The notes: generated by a model not told the origin, from the letters alone. Numbered from the stretch's first letter, positions 17,647 through 27,682 are shown. The stretch is 64,000 nt of DNA from Allochromatium palmeri (GCF_009720725.1 NZ_WNKT01000013.1:1-64000), one strand, 5' to 3'. Numbers and translations: made by a program.

Positions 17647-18807
17647 ATGAATGCGATGACGACTCACACACGACGAACCCTGCTGCTGTTGTTGCTGACG
17701 CTGGTCGTCGGAACAGCCCTCTCCGCCTGGCTCTTCCGCGAGACCTTGTTATCAAACGGCAGCAAGGAAGACTCAGCACGGGGACGACCGCCACCGACGG
17801 TCGAGACCGCGCAGGTAGAGCGCGCGATCATTGCCGATCACATCCGCGCGACCGGCACGCTGCAAGCGCCGGAGGCTGTGACCATCACCGCACGCACAGC
17901 CGGGCGTGTCGCCAAGATCCACTTTGAGGAGGGCCAGCGCGTCACCGCGGGCGCGCTCCTGGTCGAGCTGGAGCGCGATCGCTCCGAGGCGGCGGTCGAG
18001 CGCGCCGCCGCGCGTCTGGAGCAACGCTCCAGCGCCGAGGCGAGACGTGAGGAACTGATGGCGAAGGATTTCGTCTCCGCCGCGGAGCTGGACAGCGCCG
18101 AGGCCGCTGCCCGGGAAGCCAAGGCACAGTTGCGCATCGCCAGAGAGGATCTCGACGACCGGAGTATCGAGGCGCCCTTCGCCGGCGTCATCGGGCGTCG
18201 CCTGATCAGCATCGGCGCCCTGCTGCAGCCCGGCGACCCGATCGCGCGTCTCAGCCGCACCCAACCGCTGGATCTGTTGTTCATGGTCCCTGGCGTGGAG
18301 ATCGGACGCATCGAATCCGGCCAGCGCGTCGAAGCGACGACGCCGGCCTATCCGTCGCGCCGCTTCGACGGCGCCCTGACCCTGATCGGCACCGAGGTCG
18401 ATCCGGGCACCCGCACCCTGCCGCTGGAGGCAACCTTCGACAACTCGGATGGCCTGCTCAAGCCGGGGATGTTCATGCAGGTAGCATTGCTCGTCGGCCA
18501 GCGCGACACGCTGCGCGTCCCCGAGGCCGCCGTGATCACCGAGGGGCCGAACACCTTGGTCTATGCCTTGAGACCACCGGCGGAGGATGAAAAGAACAGC
18601 GACGCCACGGTCGAGCGCCGACGGGTCGAGACCGGCACGCGCCGCGACGGTTGGGTCGAGATCCGCGGCGGCGTGACGGCGGGCGAGCGCGTCGTGGTCG
18701 CCGGACTCCAAGGGCTGCGCGACGGTCTCGCCGTGCACCCGACCTCCGCGACCGAGCCATCCGGTGCCGGCGCGCCCCCCGCCGAGTCAACGGAGGCGCG
18801 GCGATGA
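17647..18807 (+). CDS. RND efflux periplasmic adaptor (membrane fusion protein)
   Basis: The 386-residue protein has one N-terminal membrane anchor (about 10-28), then the MFP plan: barrel-sandwich half (TGTLQAPEAVTITARTAGRVAKIHFEEGQRV), a shortened alpha hairpin (about 120-165), second lipoyl half (RSIEAPFAGVIGRR), beta-barrel and membrane-proximal domain (LKPGMFMQVALLV, LRVPEAAVI). It bridges the inner-membrane pump to an outer-membrane channel. The last bases overlap the pump gene as ATGA, so the two are co-translated. No outer-membrane factor gene is present, so a TolC-like channel must come from elsewhere. The short hairpin is typical of HAE1-like pumps with a simple adaptor. Confidence 0.92.
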   Translation: MNAMTTHTRRTLLLLLLTLVVGTALSAWLFRETLLSNGSKEDSARGRPPPTVETAQVERAIIADHIRATGTLQAPEAVTITARTAGRVAKIHFEEGQRVTAGALLVELERDRSEAAVERAAARLEQRSSAEARREELMAKDFVSAAELDSAEAAAREAKAQLRIAREDLDDRSIEAPFAGVIGRRLISIGALLQPGDPIARLSRTQPLDLLFMVPGVEIGRIESGQRVEATTPAYPSRRFDGALTLIGTEVDPGTRTLPLEATFDNSDGLLKPGMFMQVALLVGQRDTLRVPEAAVITEGPNTLVYALRPPAEDEKNSDATVERRRVETGTRRDGWVEIRGGVTAGERVVVAGLQGLRDGLAVHPTSATEPSGAGAPPAESTEARR

Positions 18808-21800
18808 AGCCGACGACCCTCGCCGTCACCCGGCCGGTTGCGGCCACCGTGCTGTCGCTGCTGTTGCTGGTGCTGGGCATCGCCGTCGTACTGACGCTAC
18901 CGGTGCGCGAGTATCCGGATGTCGACGAACCGACCGTGACCGCCACGGTCATCTATCCCGGCGCCTCCGCCGAGGTGGTCGAGCGCGAGGTGACCGAACC
19001 CATCGAAGAGGCGCTCAGCGGCATCGACGGTGTGCGCCAGATCCGCTCCAATTCGCGCGACGGACGCAGCCGCGTCGAGGTGGAATTCACGTTGGACCGC
19101 AACCTGGATCTGGCCGCCGCCGACGTGCGCGACCGCCTCTCCACGGTGCGCAACGAACTGCCCGAACAGGCCGAGGCACCCGAGATCGCACAGCGCTCGC
19201 TCCAGGCCCAGGTGGTGATGTGGCTGCTGCTGACCAGCGACACCATGGACCGCCTGGAGCTGTCGGATCTCGCCGATCGCGTCCTCGTCGATCCCCTGTC
19301 GACGGTCTCCGGCGTGGCGACGGTGCTGTTCGGCGGCGAGCGCCGCTATGCCATGCGCATCGATCTGGATCCGGCCAAACTGACCGCGCACGCACTGACC
19401 GTGCTCGACGTGGAACAGGCCCTGCGCGCGCGCAATCTGGAACTCCCAGCCGGGCGTCTGGTCTCGGACAGCCGCGAGCTGACCCTGCGCACCATGACCG
19501 AGCTGGAGAAACCGGAGGCCTTTCGCAAACTCATTGTCGCCAACCGCGACGGCGCGCAGGTGCGCCTCGGCGACCTCGCCCACATCGACTATGGACCGGA
19601 AAGCTATCGCACCGCCGTGCGCCTGGACGGCAAGGATGCGATCGGGCTCGGCATCGTCCGACAGTCCGGCTCCAATCTGGTCGCGGTCTCGTCGGGCGTG
19701 CGCGAGCGTATCGAACAGCTCGCCAACCGCATTCCAGACGATGTCGATCTGACCGTCGCCTATGACTCGGCGACCTTTGTCGAGGCCTCCATCCGTCAGA
19801 TCCTGCTGACCCTGGCGATCACGGTCGCGCTGGTGGTGGCCGTGGTCTTCTTTTCTCTGGGCTCCTGGCGCGCGACCCTGGTGCCCGCAGCGACCATCCC
19901 GGCCTCGGTCGTCGGCGCCTTCATCCTGCTCTACGCGCTGGGCTTCTCGATCAATGTCTTGACCCTACTGGCACTGATCCTGGCCATCGGCATGCTCGTC
20001 GATGACGCCATCGTCGTCAGCGAAAACGTCTTTCGTTTTTCCGAGCGGGGCAAGCCACGCCTGTTGGCCGCCGATCTGGGTGCCGGCGAGGTGGCCTTCG
20101 CGGTCCTGGCGACCACCACGGTACTCTTGGCCGTCATCGCCCCGCTCGGTTTCCTGACCGGCGACGCGGGACGTCTGTTCAGCGAATTCGCAGCCAGTCT
20201 CGGCGGCGCGCTGGCACTGTCGAGCCTGGTCGCCTTGACGCTCGGGGTCACCCTGGCCTCGAAGCTGATCGCCGCCGAGCGCATCCAGGACGGCGCGCTC
20301 TATCAGGCGATCTCGCGAGGCTTCGAGCACACCAGCAACGGCTATCTGCGCCTGCTGCGCGGCGTGCTCGGATGGCGTTGGCTGGTCGTCCTCTTGTCTC
20401 TGGCGCTGCTCGGCGCGACGGTCTGGCTGTATCGGGAGCTGCCGCGCGAACTGTCGCCGCGCGAGGATCGTGGGGTCGTCTTCATCCCGGTGGCCGCGCC
20501 CGAGGGCGCGACCCTCGATTACATGCGCGACATCCTGTCGAAGATCGAGACCGTGCTGCTGCCGCTGACCGACAATGAGGGACCGGCACGGCATGTGATC
20601 TCGCTGGTGGCGCCGCGCAGCGCCGGTCAGGGGCCGGTCAACTCCGCCATCGTGATCCTGCGGCTGAAGGATTGGAGCAAGCGCCGGCAGAGTCAGTTCG
20701 CCATCACCGCCTCGCTACAGCCGAAACTGGCCGCCATCACCGGCGCTCAGGTCTTTGCGATCGATCCGCCCAGTCTCGGCGGATCCAACGCCGGGCAGCC
20801 GCTACAGATGGCACTGGTGGGCGAGAATCTCGATCAGCTCCATCAACTGGCCGAGCAGGTGCTGGCACAGACCGGTTCGATGCCGCAACTGGCACAGGCG
20901 CGGCTCGACTATCAACCAACCAATCCGCAGCTGCGCATCCGCATCGATCGCGACCGCACGGCGGCACTCGGTATCGAGATCGCCGACATCAGCCGCACGC
21001 TCCAGCTCCTGATGGGCGGCGAGGACGTGACGGACTTCTCCATCGATGCGAAGACCTACGAGGTCATGGTCCGCGCCCGTTCAGCCGATCGCGCCTCGCC
21101 GCAAGACATCGGCGAGGTCAATGTCCGAACGGCGGACGGCTCGCTGGTCGCCCTGAGCGGGCTGATCGAGACCGAGGTCATCGGACGCGCCGCCGAACTG
21201 CACCGGGTCGACAGGCTGCCGGCGGTGACACTGAAGGCCACGCTCACCAGCGGCACCGCATTGGGCGATGCCCTCGCGGCGCTGGAGGCCAAGGCCGCCG
21301 CGCGCTTACCCCCGGAGGTCGAGATCCGTTGGCTCGGGGCCAGCCAGGACTATCAGCGCTCTGGCCGGACCTTTGCGCTCGCCTTCGCGCTGGCGCTCAC
21401 CATCGTCTTCCAGGTGCTCGCGGCCCAGTTCGAGAGCTTCGTCCAGCCGCTGGTGCTGCTCGCCGGTGTACCGCTGGCGGTCTTCGGCGCCCTCATGGCG
21501 CTGTGGATCGGCGGCGGCTCGATCAATCTCTATAGCCAGATCGGCTTCATCCTCTCCATCGGCATCATGGCCAAGAACGCCATCCTGCTGGTGGAATTCA
21601 TCAACCAGCTCCGCGATCGCGGTCAGGGGCTACGCGAGGCGGTCGAGGCCGCCGCCAAGGCGCGCGCGCGGCCCATCCTCATGACCTCGATCGCCACCTT
21701 CTTCGGCGCCCTACCCCTGATCCTGGCGATGGGACCGGGGGCCGAGACACGCAAAATCCTCGGGCTCGTGATCCTCGGCGGCGTACTGTCGGCGACCCTG

Positions 21801-21929
21801 TTGACGCTTTTCCTGGTGCCCGTGCTCTATCTGCTGCTCGCGCAGCGCACCCGTCCCCGCGCCGCTCTGGCGCGGGCGCTGGAGGAGCAGCGTGCAAAGG
21901 ACGCGCAAGCGAGCGCGCAGGAAACCTGA
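18804..21929 (+). CDS. RND-type multidrug/solute efflux permease (HAE1-like)
   Basis: The 1041-residue product is a full-length RND pump. The N-terminus MKPTTLAVTRPVAATVLSLLL leads into LPVREYPDVDEPTVTATVIYPGASAEVVE, the porter-domain start. The TM4 proton-relay region reads LALILAIGMLVDDAIVVSENV with the Asp-Asp pair, and the second half repeats as IGIMAKNAILLVEF. The pump uses the proton gradient to export substrates from the periplasm or inner leaflet; substrate is not predictable. I chose ATG 18804, overlapping the adaptor stop. A fragment resembling its last ~25 codons occurs again near 29411. Confidence 0.93.
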   Translation: MKPTTLAVTRPVAATVLSLLLLVLGIAVVLTLPVREYPDVDEPTVTATVIYPGASAEVVEREVTEPIEEALSGIDGVRQIRSNSRDGRSRVEVEFTLDRNLDLAAADVRDRLSTVRNELPEQAEAPEIAQRSLQAQVVMWLLLTSDTMDRLELSDLADRVLVDPLSTVSGVATVLFGGERRYAMRIDLDPAKLTAHALTVLDVEQALRARNLELPAGRLVSDSRELTLRTMTELEKPEAFRKLIVANRDGAQVRLGDLAHIDYGPESYRTAVRLDGKDAIGLGIVRQSGSNLVAVSSGVRERIEQLANRIPDDVDLTVAYDSATFVEASIRQILLTLAITVALVVAVVFFSLGSWRATLVPAATIPASVVGAFILLYALGFSINVLTLLALILAIGMLVDDAIVVSENVFRFSERGKPRLLAADLGAGEVAFAVLATTTVLLAVIAPLGFLTGDAGRLFSEFAASLGGALALSSLVALTLGVTLASKLIAAERIQDGALYQAISRGFEHTSNGYLRLLRGVLGWRWLVVLLSLALLGATVWLYRELPRELSPREDRGVVFIPVAAPEGATLDYMRDILSKIETVLLPLTDNEGPARHVISLVAPRSAGQGPVNSAIVILRLKDWSKRRQSQFAITASLQPKLAAITGAQVFAIDPPSLGGSNAGQPLQMALVGENLDQLHQLAEQVLAQTGSMPQLAQARLDYQPTNPQLRIRIDRDRTAALGIEIADISRTLQLLMGGEDVTDFSIDAKTYEVMVRARSADRASPQDIGEVNVRTADGSLVALSGLIETEVIGRAAELHRVDRLPAVTLKATLTSGTALGDALAALEAKAAARLPPEVEIRWLGASQDYQRSGRTFALAFALALTIVFQVLAAQFESFVQPLVLLAGVPLAVFGALMALWIGGGSINLYSQIGFILSIGIMAKNAILLVEFINQLRDRGQGLREAVEAAAKARARPILMTSIATFFGALPLILAMGPGAETRKILGLVILGGVLSATLLTLFLVPVLYLLLAQRTRPRAALARALEEQRAKDAQASAQET

Positions 21930-22128
21930 CCCGAACGACCGGCTGAAATGCCCCGCGAGGTGGCTCATAGAACCCCAGGACGAAGCCTGCTGCCCGGCGC
22001 TGGCACGCCCACGGCCTGGCATTGAATCTGCGTGGCCTCTGGGTAGCGCCGAGGGGCTTTCAAGACCCAAGGCGCAGTCTCGCCGCAAGGCGATCCCTAA
22101 CAGACGCGAATCCGCGAGGAGGAAAACA

Positions 22129-22329
22129 ATGCAATTGCACGAGATCATGACCCCGGACGGCCACATCATCCAACACCGTGACTCCATACGACAGGCTGCC
22201 GAGCTGATGCGCGATCTCGACATCGGCATCTTGCCGATCCAAGAGAAGGATCAGCTGACAAAGGGCTCCTGGCCCGACACTGCGGAAGAGCGCTGGCATC
22301 CGGGCAGGTCCGGGGCCTCGATCTTTTAA
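22129..22329 (+). pseudogene. Truncated CBS-domain protein, 5' remnant
   Basis: A strong GAGGAGG precedes ATG 22129, and the first ~45 residues (MQLHEIMTPDGHIIQHRDSI, AAELMRDLDIGILPI) are the start of a CBS-pair protein of the usual ~140 residues. After QEKDQLTKG homology stops, and the frame ends at a TAA that lies inside the left inverted repeat of the small element beginning at 22325. The second CBS motif is missing, so no functional AMP-binding pair can form. The residual peptide may still be translated. Confidence 0.75.
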
Positions 22330-22413
22330 ACCGCGCCCAGTGCGAGAAACGTTCGTTTTGTAGCTTCCCCAGCTTTGCGCCATGACGGACGTCTCGGTGA
22401 GGCGCGGTTTAAA
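22325..22413. mobile_element. Small MITE-like element with 13-bp perfect inverted ends
   Basis: TTTAAACCGCGCC at 22325-22337 is repeated exactly in inverse at 22401-22413, bounding 89 bases with no coding capacity. The interior (GCGAGAAACGTTCGTTTTGT, then AGCTTCCCCAG) is similar to the reverse strand of a second copy at about 33796-33877 and in part to a third at about 24200-24231. No target-site duplication is obvious. Confidence 0.7.
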
Positions 22414-22515
22414 CGGTCTGTCTGGGCATGCCCGTCTCCCAAGCAGCCCACGCTGCCCAAGCAGACTCGATCCACACCTCAATCGGTGGTGGACCCGGCT
22501 CCGTCCGAAGACCGC

Positions 22516-24079
22516 TCACACGCGGACTGAGCCCGGACCGGCGGAACCCTCGACGTCTGGGCAATCCCAACCACGCCCCTCGCGTTCCAGTAGCGCCTCG
22601 GCCGCTTCGGGCCCCCAGGATCCCGCGACATAATTTGGGAGATCATGGGGCGGATCGGCCCGCAGCCGCTCCACGATCGGATCGACGATCGTCCACGACT
22701 GCTCGACCCAGTCCTCGCGCGCGAACAACGTCTGGTCGCCTTTCATGACGTCCAAGATCAGCCACGCATAGGCACGCGGCGGCGACTTGATGCCGAAGGC
22801 ATCGGCATAGAGAAAGCGTGAGGTGACAGGCGTGAGACAGATCTCGGAGCCTGGCTGCTTGGCGATGAAGGTGTGGAGGATCCCCTCGTGCGGAGCCAGC
22901 CGAAAGGTCAGCACATTCTTGTGCAACGACCGGTTCGATGCCACCGAAAACATCGGGGTGGCAGTCGGCTTGAAGTGAACCGAGATCTCGGTCAGCTTGC
23001 GGGCCATGCGCTTGCCGGTGCGCAGATAGATCGGCACGCCGGCCCATCGCCCGGTCTGAATCTCGAGCCGCAGTGCCGCGAAGGTGGCGGTCCTGGAGTC
23101 CTCGGCAACCTGATCTTCCGCCCGATAGCCGACGACATTCCGACCGTCGACCGCACCCGGACCATACTGTCCGACGACGACCTCCGCCGAGCTCGGCGCC
23201 CGGATGGCGCGCAAGACCTTCACCGTTTCGTCTCGCAACGACCGAGCGTCATAGGCGACCGGCGGCTCGGCCGCAACGATGCACAAGAGCTGAAGGAGAT
23301 GGTTCTGCACCATATCGCGCAACACGCCCGTCTTTTCGTAGAAGGTGCCCCGGGTGTTGATACCGATGTCCTCGGCGACGGTGATTTGAATCTGGTCGAT
23401 GTAATGGTGATTCCAGATTGGCTCGAAGCTGGGGTTGGCGAAGCGGAAGACCAGCATGTTCTGCACGGTCTCCTTGCCAAGGAAATGATCGATGCGAAAG
23501 ATCTGGTGCTCGTCGACCACCTTGACGAGCCTTTGATGGAGCCTTTGCGCCGAGGCGCGATCAGCGCCAAAGGGCTTCTCGATCACCAGACGGCGCCAGC
23601 CGAGCTTGCCCATGTCCCCTGTCTCGGCGGACCGATTCAACAGCCCCGTCCGTTCGAGCTGCTCGGTCAGGGTACCGAACAAGGATGGCGGCGTCGCCAA
23701 ATGGAAGATCAGGTTGTCCGGGATGCCGATCTCGCTCCTCAATCCTTCGATACGCTCGCGTAAATGCTCGATGTCCTCGGTCGAGCCGAAGTCGCCGCGC
23801 ATGTAGAACAGCTTTTCCTCGAGATTGCCCCAGATGCTCGCGTCGAAGTCGCAATAATGCTCGACATGCTCGCGCATGCGTCGCCGAAATTCCTCGTCGG
23901 ACCACTCGGAGCGGGCCATGCCGATCACCGCAAAGGAATCAGGCAAGAGAAGCCTTTTGGGCCAGCTCGAAGAGCGACGGCAGCAAGGAGCGCCCGGTGA
24001 GGTCTCCCGATGCGCCAAGGATCACCATCAGACAGGCGTCGGGAGGGTCGTGACGCATGCCTCGGCAGTCGGTGTCCAT
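22516..24079 (-). pseudogene. zwf: Glucose-6-phosphate dehydrogenase gene with frameshift
   Basis: Zwf oxidises glucose-6-phosphate with NADP+ and opens the oxidative pentose-phosphate path. The gene starts at ATG 24079 and reads 46 residues including the nucleotide-binding LMVILGASGDLTGRSLLPSLFELAQK, then hits TGA at 23939-23941. The rest of the enzyme continues in another frame from LLLPDSFAVIGMAR, through RIDHFLGKETVQNM (catalytic region) to the stop at 22516. The break is at the CAAAAGG run near 23950-23958 and looks like two bases lost (or one gained). Without the first segment the protein lacks the NADP Rossmann loop. It may be a real mutation, programmed slippage or a sequence error. 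No pgl or gnd gene is adjacent. Confidence 0.85.
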
Positions 24080-24199
24080 CGGTATCCTCATGATTCACCC
24101 TCCATCAGTTGTCGTTTCCACGGGAAACAGACGCAAATAAACCGTGTCTCCACCGAGGTCGCTGAAATCCACATCATTGAACACAAAACAAAAATCACG

Positions 24200-24231
24200 C
24201 ATTTCACTCTGGACGCAGTTGTAGGTTTAAC
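24200..24231. repeat. Partial copy of the TTTAAACCGCG element
   Basis: CATTTCACTCTGGACGCAGT, continuing through TTGTAGGTTTAA, matches the stretch CTCAACTCTGGACGCGGTG plus GGCGCGGTTT of the copy at 33796-33877. It spans the TAA (24227-24229) of the neighbouring small gene, so the repeat supplies its stop codon. Confidence 0.45.
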
Positions 24232-24523
24232 GGTCTTCGCTTCGCTTTCCTTGGTCGGCGGAAGCGGTCGATGGGCTCGACGACATCTCCGGTTGCGCCA
24301 CGCCCATCGGCGACTCGTCCTCGCGCTTGCTTGCTGTCTCGCGCGAATACCGCGACTGCATCGGACTCTCGGTGACTCGCGAGGTTTGGGTGCGCGATTC
24401 GAAGTAATCGGAGTCGCGTTTCATGTCGTAGTAATTTCCGGTCTCGGCCTGTACACTCGCCGCGATAGGCGTGAAGACCGTGATGACAAAGGCGATTGGC
24501 CCAAGTGTGCGCCAGTTGATCAT
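24227..24523 (-). CDS. Small exported protein of unknown function
   Basis: The 98-residue precursor starts at ATG 24523, preceded by GGAGG. The first ~29 residues (MINWRTLGPIAFVITVFTPI, then AASVQA) form a signal peptide with an AxA site. The mature part (ETGNYYDMKRDSDYFESR onward) is polar, Ser/Glu/Arg-rich and probably disordered. I know no family for it. It lies between zwf and ftsH on the same strand. Its stop codon lies inside a repeat copy, so the C-terminus may be an accident of insertion. Confidence 0.55.
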   Translation of the reverse strand: MINWRTLGPIAFVITVFTPIAASVQAETGNYYDMKRDSDYFESRTQTSRVTESPMQSRYSRETASKREDESPMGVAQPEMSSSPSTASADQGKRSEDR

Positions 24524-24647
24524 CGATTGCCTCCTCTGATGGAAATTCGTGGAAAGCTGGAACTCTTGATCAGCTCCAGCACTCGCCGCGCTACTGTCTT
24601 GCGTGCCGACAGCAGCACGGGCTTCGTTCTGGACGTTGCGGCCAGCA

Positions 24648-26645
24648 TCAGCGCCCCACCCCGGCGATGCGCCGGATCTCGCCCACCTTGGGCGGCTCGC
24701 CCAGGATCGCGTCGATGGCGGCCCGATCCAGGCTCTCTTCCTCCAGCACCGCCTCGGCCAGGCGCTCGAGCCGGTCGCGATGCTCGTCCATGAGTCGGCG
24801 CGCACGCGCCTCGATGTCCGCGACCAGCTCGCGGATCTCCTCATCGATCAGCCTGGCCGTCGCATCGCTGAAGTCCTGAGACTGGCCCATCTCTCGACCA
24901 AGGAACACCGGCTCGTCGCCGCGGCGGAAGGCGACCGGGCCGATCCGTCGGCTCATCCCCCAGCGCGCGACCATACGTCGCGCGAGCTCTGTGGCCTGAG
25001 CCAGATCGGACTCGGCCCCCGTGGTCACCTCGCCGAAGACGGTTTGCTCGGCGACCCGGCCGCCGAGCATGACGCCGATGCGATCGCGCAGATAGCTTTC
25101 CTTGTAGGTCCGGCGCTCCTCCTCGGGAAGCTGCTCGGTCACGCCCAGGGCCTGTCCTCTCGGGACGATGCTGATCTTGTCGAGCTGGTCGGCAGCAGGT
25201 AGCAGCCACGCCATGAGCGCATGGCCGCTCTCGTGGTAGGCGACCAAGCGGCGCTCGTCGTCACCCACGCCCCGATCACGCTCCGCGCCCAGGACGATCT
25301 TGTCCCGGGCCGACTCCAGCAGTTTCATGTCCACGGCCTCCTTGCGCTCACGCCCCGCCAGCAAGGCGGCCTCGTTGAGCAGGTTCTCGAGGTCGGCGCC
25401 GGAGAAACCGACCGTCCGCGCCGCGATCAGCCCCAGATCCGTATCCTCCGCCAGCCGTATCTTGCGCGCATGCACGTCGAGGATGGCCTTCCGTGCCTTG
25501 CGGTCCGGCAGCTCGATGTGCACCTTGCGGTCGAAACGGCCAGGCCGCAGCAACGCCTTGTCGAGCACGTCCGGGCGGTTGGTCGCGGCCAGGACCACGA
25601 TGTCCTCGGTGGGCGTGAAGCCGTCCATCTCGCTGAGGATCTGATTCAACGTCTGTTCGCGCTCGTCATGTCCGCCGCCCAGTCCCGCGCCACGACTGCG
25701 ACCAACGGCGTCGATCTCGTCGATGAAGATGACGCAGGGCGCCTCCTTCTTGGCGGCCTCGAAGAGGTCGCGCACCCGAGAGGCGCCGACGCCGACGAAC
25801 ATTTCGACGAACTCGGACCCGCTGAGACTGAAGAAGGGCACGCCCGCCTCGCCCGCGACCGCGCGTGCCAGAAGCGTCTTGCCCGTCCCGGGTGGACCGA
25901 TGAGCAGCACGCCCTTGGGCATGGTGGCGCCGATGCGACGAAAGCGCTGCGGGTCGGCCAGATGGTCGACGATCTCCTGCAGGTCGGCCTTGGCGTTCTC
26001 CAGACCCGCGACGTCATCCATCCCGAGGTTGCTGTCCTGATGGCGGAAACGCTTGGCCTTCGCCTTGCCGAAACTGAAGAGACCACCGTCCTGTCCACCG
26101 CCCATCAAGCGCTTCTGCATCCGCTGGCTGAGATAGAGGAATCCGCCGAGCAGGATCGCCCAAGGCAGCAGGGTGGCAAGCACCCGAGTCCACATCCCGG
26201 ACTCGGCCGGCTTGGCGGCGATCTCGACCCCTCGTGTCTCCAGGAGCGGCAGCAGATCCGGATCCTGGACCTGCGGCATAGTGGTCACCCACTCCTCGCC
26301 AGCGTTGACCCGCAGGGCGCCGTCCTGGGATTTGAGCGGCGCGGTTGCGGCTCCATCTGCGGATTGAGCATCCGATTCGGCTGCGGTCCCAGGCAGCGGA
26401 TCCGCGAACCGTCCACTGATGTGGTCGCGCTCGAAGGTGACCTCGGCCACCTGATCCTGCCGCACGGCCTGCTTGAACTGGGTGTAGCTCAGCTCCGTCG
26501 GGCCTGGCGCCAACCAGGGCCCAACGACCATCCAGAGGACGAAGGTCACGCCCAAGGCAATGAGGAAATGACGCTTCAGGCCCTCGCCCGCTGGCAGGCT
26601 GGGATGCTCCTGCGGTGCCTTGCGTGTCGTCTGATGCTCTTTCAT
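24648..26645 (-). CDS. ftsH: ATP-dependent zinc metalloprotease FtsH
   Basis: The 665-residue membrane protease degrades misfolded or regulatory membrane and cytosolic proteins. Domains are an N-terminal helix (about 26-45), a periplasmic region enlarged by an Ala/Asp-rich insert (about 90-115), a second helix (about 155-175), the AAA module with Walker [22 protein letters not shown] and the arginine finger region, and the M41 zinc site [26 protein letters not shown] carries the third-ligand Asp region. Start ATG 26645 follows GAGAGACC; an in-frame ATG at 26678 would add eleven residues. Isolation from the usual ftsJ/folP neighbours suggests an accessory paralogue. A short fragment of an ftsH gene recurs at 34822. 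Confidence 0.95.
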   Translation of the reverse strand: MKEHQTTRKAPQEHPSLPAGEGLKRHFLIALGVTFVLWMVVGPWLAPGPTELSYTQFKQAVRQDQVAEVTFERDHISGRFADPLPGTAAESDAQSADGAATAPLKSQDGALRVNAGEEWVTTMPQVQDPDLLPLLETRGVEIAAKPAESGMWTRVLATLLPWAILLGGFLYLSQRMQKRLMGGGQDGGLFSFGKAKAKRFRHQDSNLGMDDVAGLENAKADLQEIVDHLADPQRFRRIGATMPKGVLLIGPPGTGKTLLARAVAGEAGVPFFSLSGSEFVEMFVGVGASRVRDLFEAAKKEAPCVIFIDEIDAVGRSRGAGLGGGHDEREQTLNQILSEMDGFTPTEDIVVLAATNRPDVLDKALLRPGRFDRKVHIELPDRKARKAILDVHARKIRLAEDTDLGLIAARTVGFSGADLENLLNEAALLAGRERKEAVDMKLLESARDKIVLGAERDRGVGDDERRLVAYHESGHALMAWLLPAADQLDKISIVPRGQALGVTEQLPEEERRTYKESYLRDRIGVMLGGRVAEQTVFGEVTTGAESDLAQATELARRMVARWGMSRRIGPVAFRRGDEPVFLGREMGQSQDFSDATARLIDEEIRELVADIEARARRLMDEHRDRLERLAEAVLEEESLDRAAIDAILGEPPKVGEIRRIAGVGR

Positions 26646-26791
26646 GTGGTCTCTCCGGTCGTGAGGCTCGCATCGCATTCTCGCCGCTGTCCATCGTGAG
26701 GAGCCGATTGGCCTCTGGAATGCGGATTGCCGCCTCGCCTGGGCACCGCGCGCCGACGAGACAGCTGGCGGCGGCTGAGCAACGACGCCCT

Positions 26792-27217
26792 CTAGACGTT
26801 GCCGCGCACCCGTCGCACCCCTTCAGGCTCGGGCCCGGAAAAGGCCTGAGGCGCCGTCAATGCGTCGATGACCTCGAAAACGTCGATCATGCCGACCAAA
26901 TTACCGTCCGCGTTCGTCACGCAGATCGCCGGCTGTCGACTGCGGCAGATTAGATTGCGCACCTCCTCCAAGCGGGTCTCCATCCCGCAGCTGACTGGGT
27001 TCCGTGTCATGGCCTCCGCAACCGTCTTCTGGGCGCCGCGCTCGCCTTCATCGCGAGTGAACAGATCGCGCAGCGAGAGGCTGCCGACCAGCCGTGGCCC
27101 ATGACAGACCGGCAGCAGCCAATGGCCGGACTGGCGCATCGCCTCGGCGGCTTCCCATAGGTTGCAACCGGGATCCAATGTCGTGAAGTCTGTCATCATG
27201 GTTTGGATCAGCGTCAT
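26792..27217 (-). CDS. CBS-domain pair protein
   Basis: The 141-residue protein is two CBS motifs: IQTMMTDFTTLDPGCNLWEAAEAMRQSG with HGPRLVGSLSLRDL, and VAEAMTRNPVSCGMETRLEEV with ADGNLVGMIDVFEVIDAL. Such stand-alone pairs bind adenine nucleotides and modulate partner proteins. It is 146 bases upstream of ftsH on the same strand, so they may share a transcript. A different CBS gene is broken at 22129. Confidence 0.88.
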   Translation of the reverse strand: MTLIQTMMTDFTTLDPGCNLWEAAEAMRQSGHWLLPVCHGPRLVGSLSLRDLFTRDEGERGAQKTVAEAMTRNPVSCGMETRLEEVRNLICRSRQPAICVTNADGNLVGMIDVFEVIDALTAPQAFSGPEPEGVRRVRGNV

Positions 27218-27408
27218 GCTCGATACCTATTTTCTTCTTTCCTGATAGTGACTTGCGCATCGCGGAGATGCCGCGACGACTAGATAAGCAGCGCAGTTCA
27301 AGCCCTAAAACGCTTAGAGCGGTTTCCATGCCAACTAAGGATGTGGTGAAAGACACAGAACCTTGGCGGGCGCCCGCGCGGCAGCTTAACTAAAGACCCG
27401 TATCCGGC

Positions 27409-27550
27409 AACGCGAACCGCGAAGACGCACGGGACACGAAGAAAAACAAGAGTTTGCCTCATGCATGGCCATCAGCCTTTAGGTGAAGGTGACCTGCCGC
27501 GCAATTTATTGAAATCCTTTGCGCTCTTCGGATTCTTTGCGGTTCGACCG
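27409..27550. repeat. Imperfect large inverted repeat (AACCGCRAAGA type)
   Basis: The left arm GCGAACCGCGAAGACGC (about 27409-27425), continuing to GAAGAAAAACAAGAG, is mirrored by the right arm TTTATTGAAATCCTTTGCGC, continuing to TTCTTTGCGGTTCG (about 27503-27549). This looks like the widespread GCGAAGG-rich intergenic hairpin element seen in many proteobacteria. It lies in a 620-base gene-free gap that otherwise holds only the rhodanese remnant below. Confidence 0.5.
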
Positions 27551-27682
27551 CCCTTTTCAGCTGAGACTTAAAAGATCCTGAGCCCTGCCCGTACATCCCG
27601 CTCACGCACGCCTTCGCAATCGGGTGATACGAGCCAGAAACCGGTTGTTTTGGACCAAATCCAAGATGAATGCGAGCGTTGC

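Noticed and set aside
22873-23763. Long plus-strand open frame opposite zwf
   Set aside because: It is a mirror of the G6PDH codons with no family signal; GC-rich DNA makes such antisense frames common.
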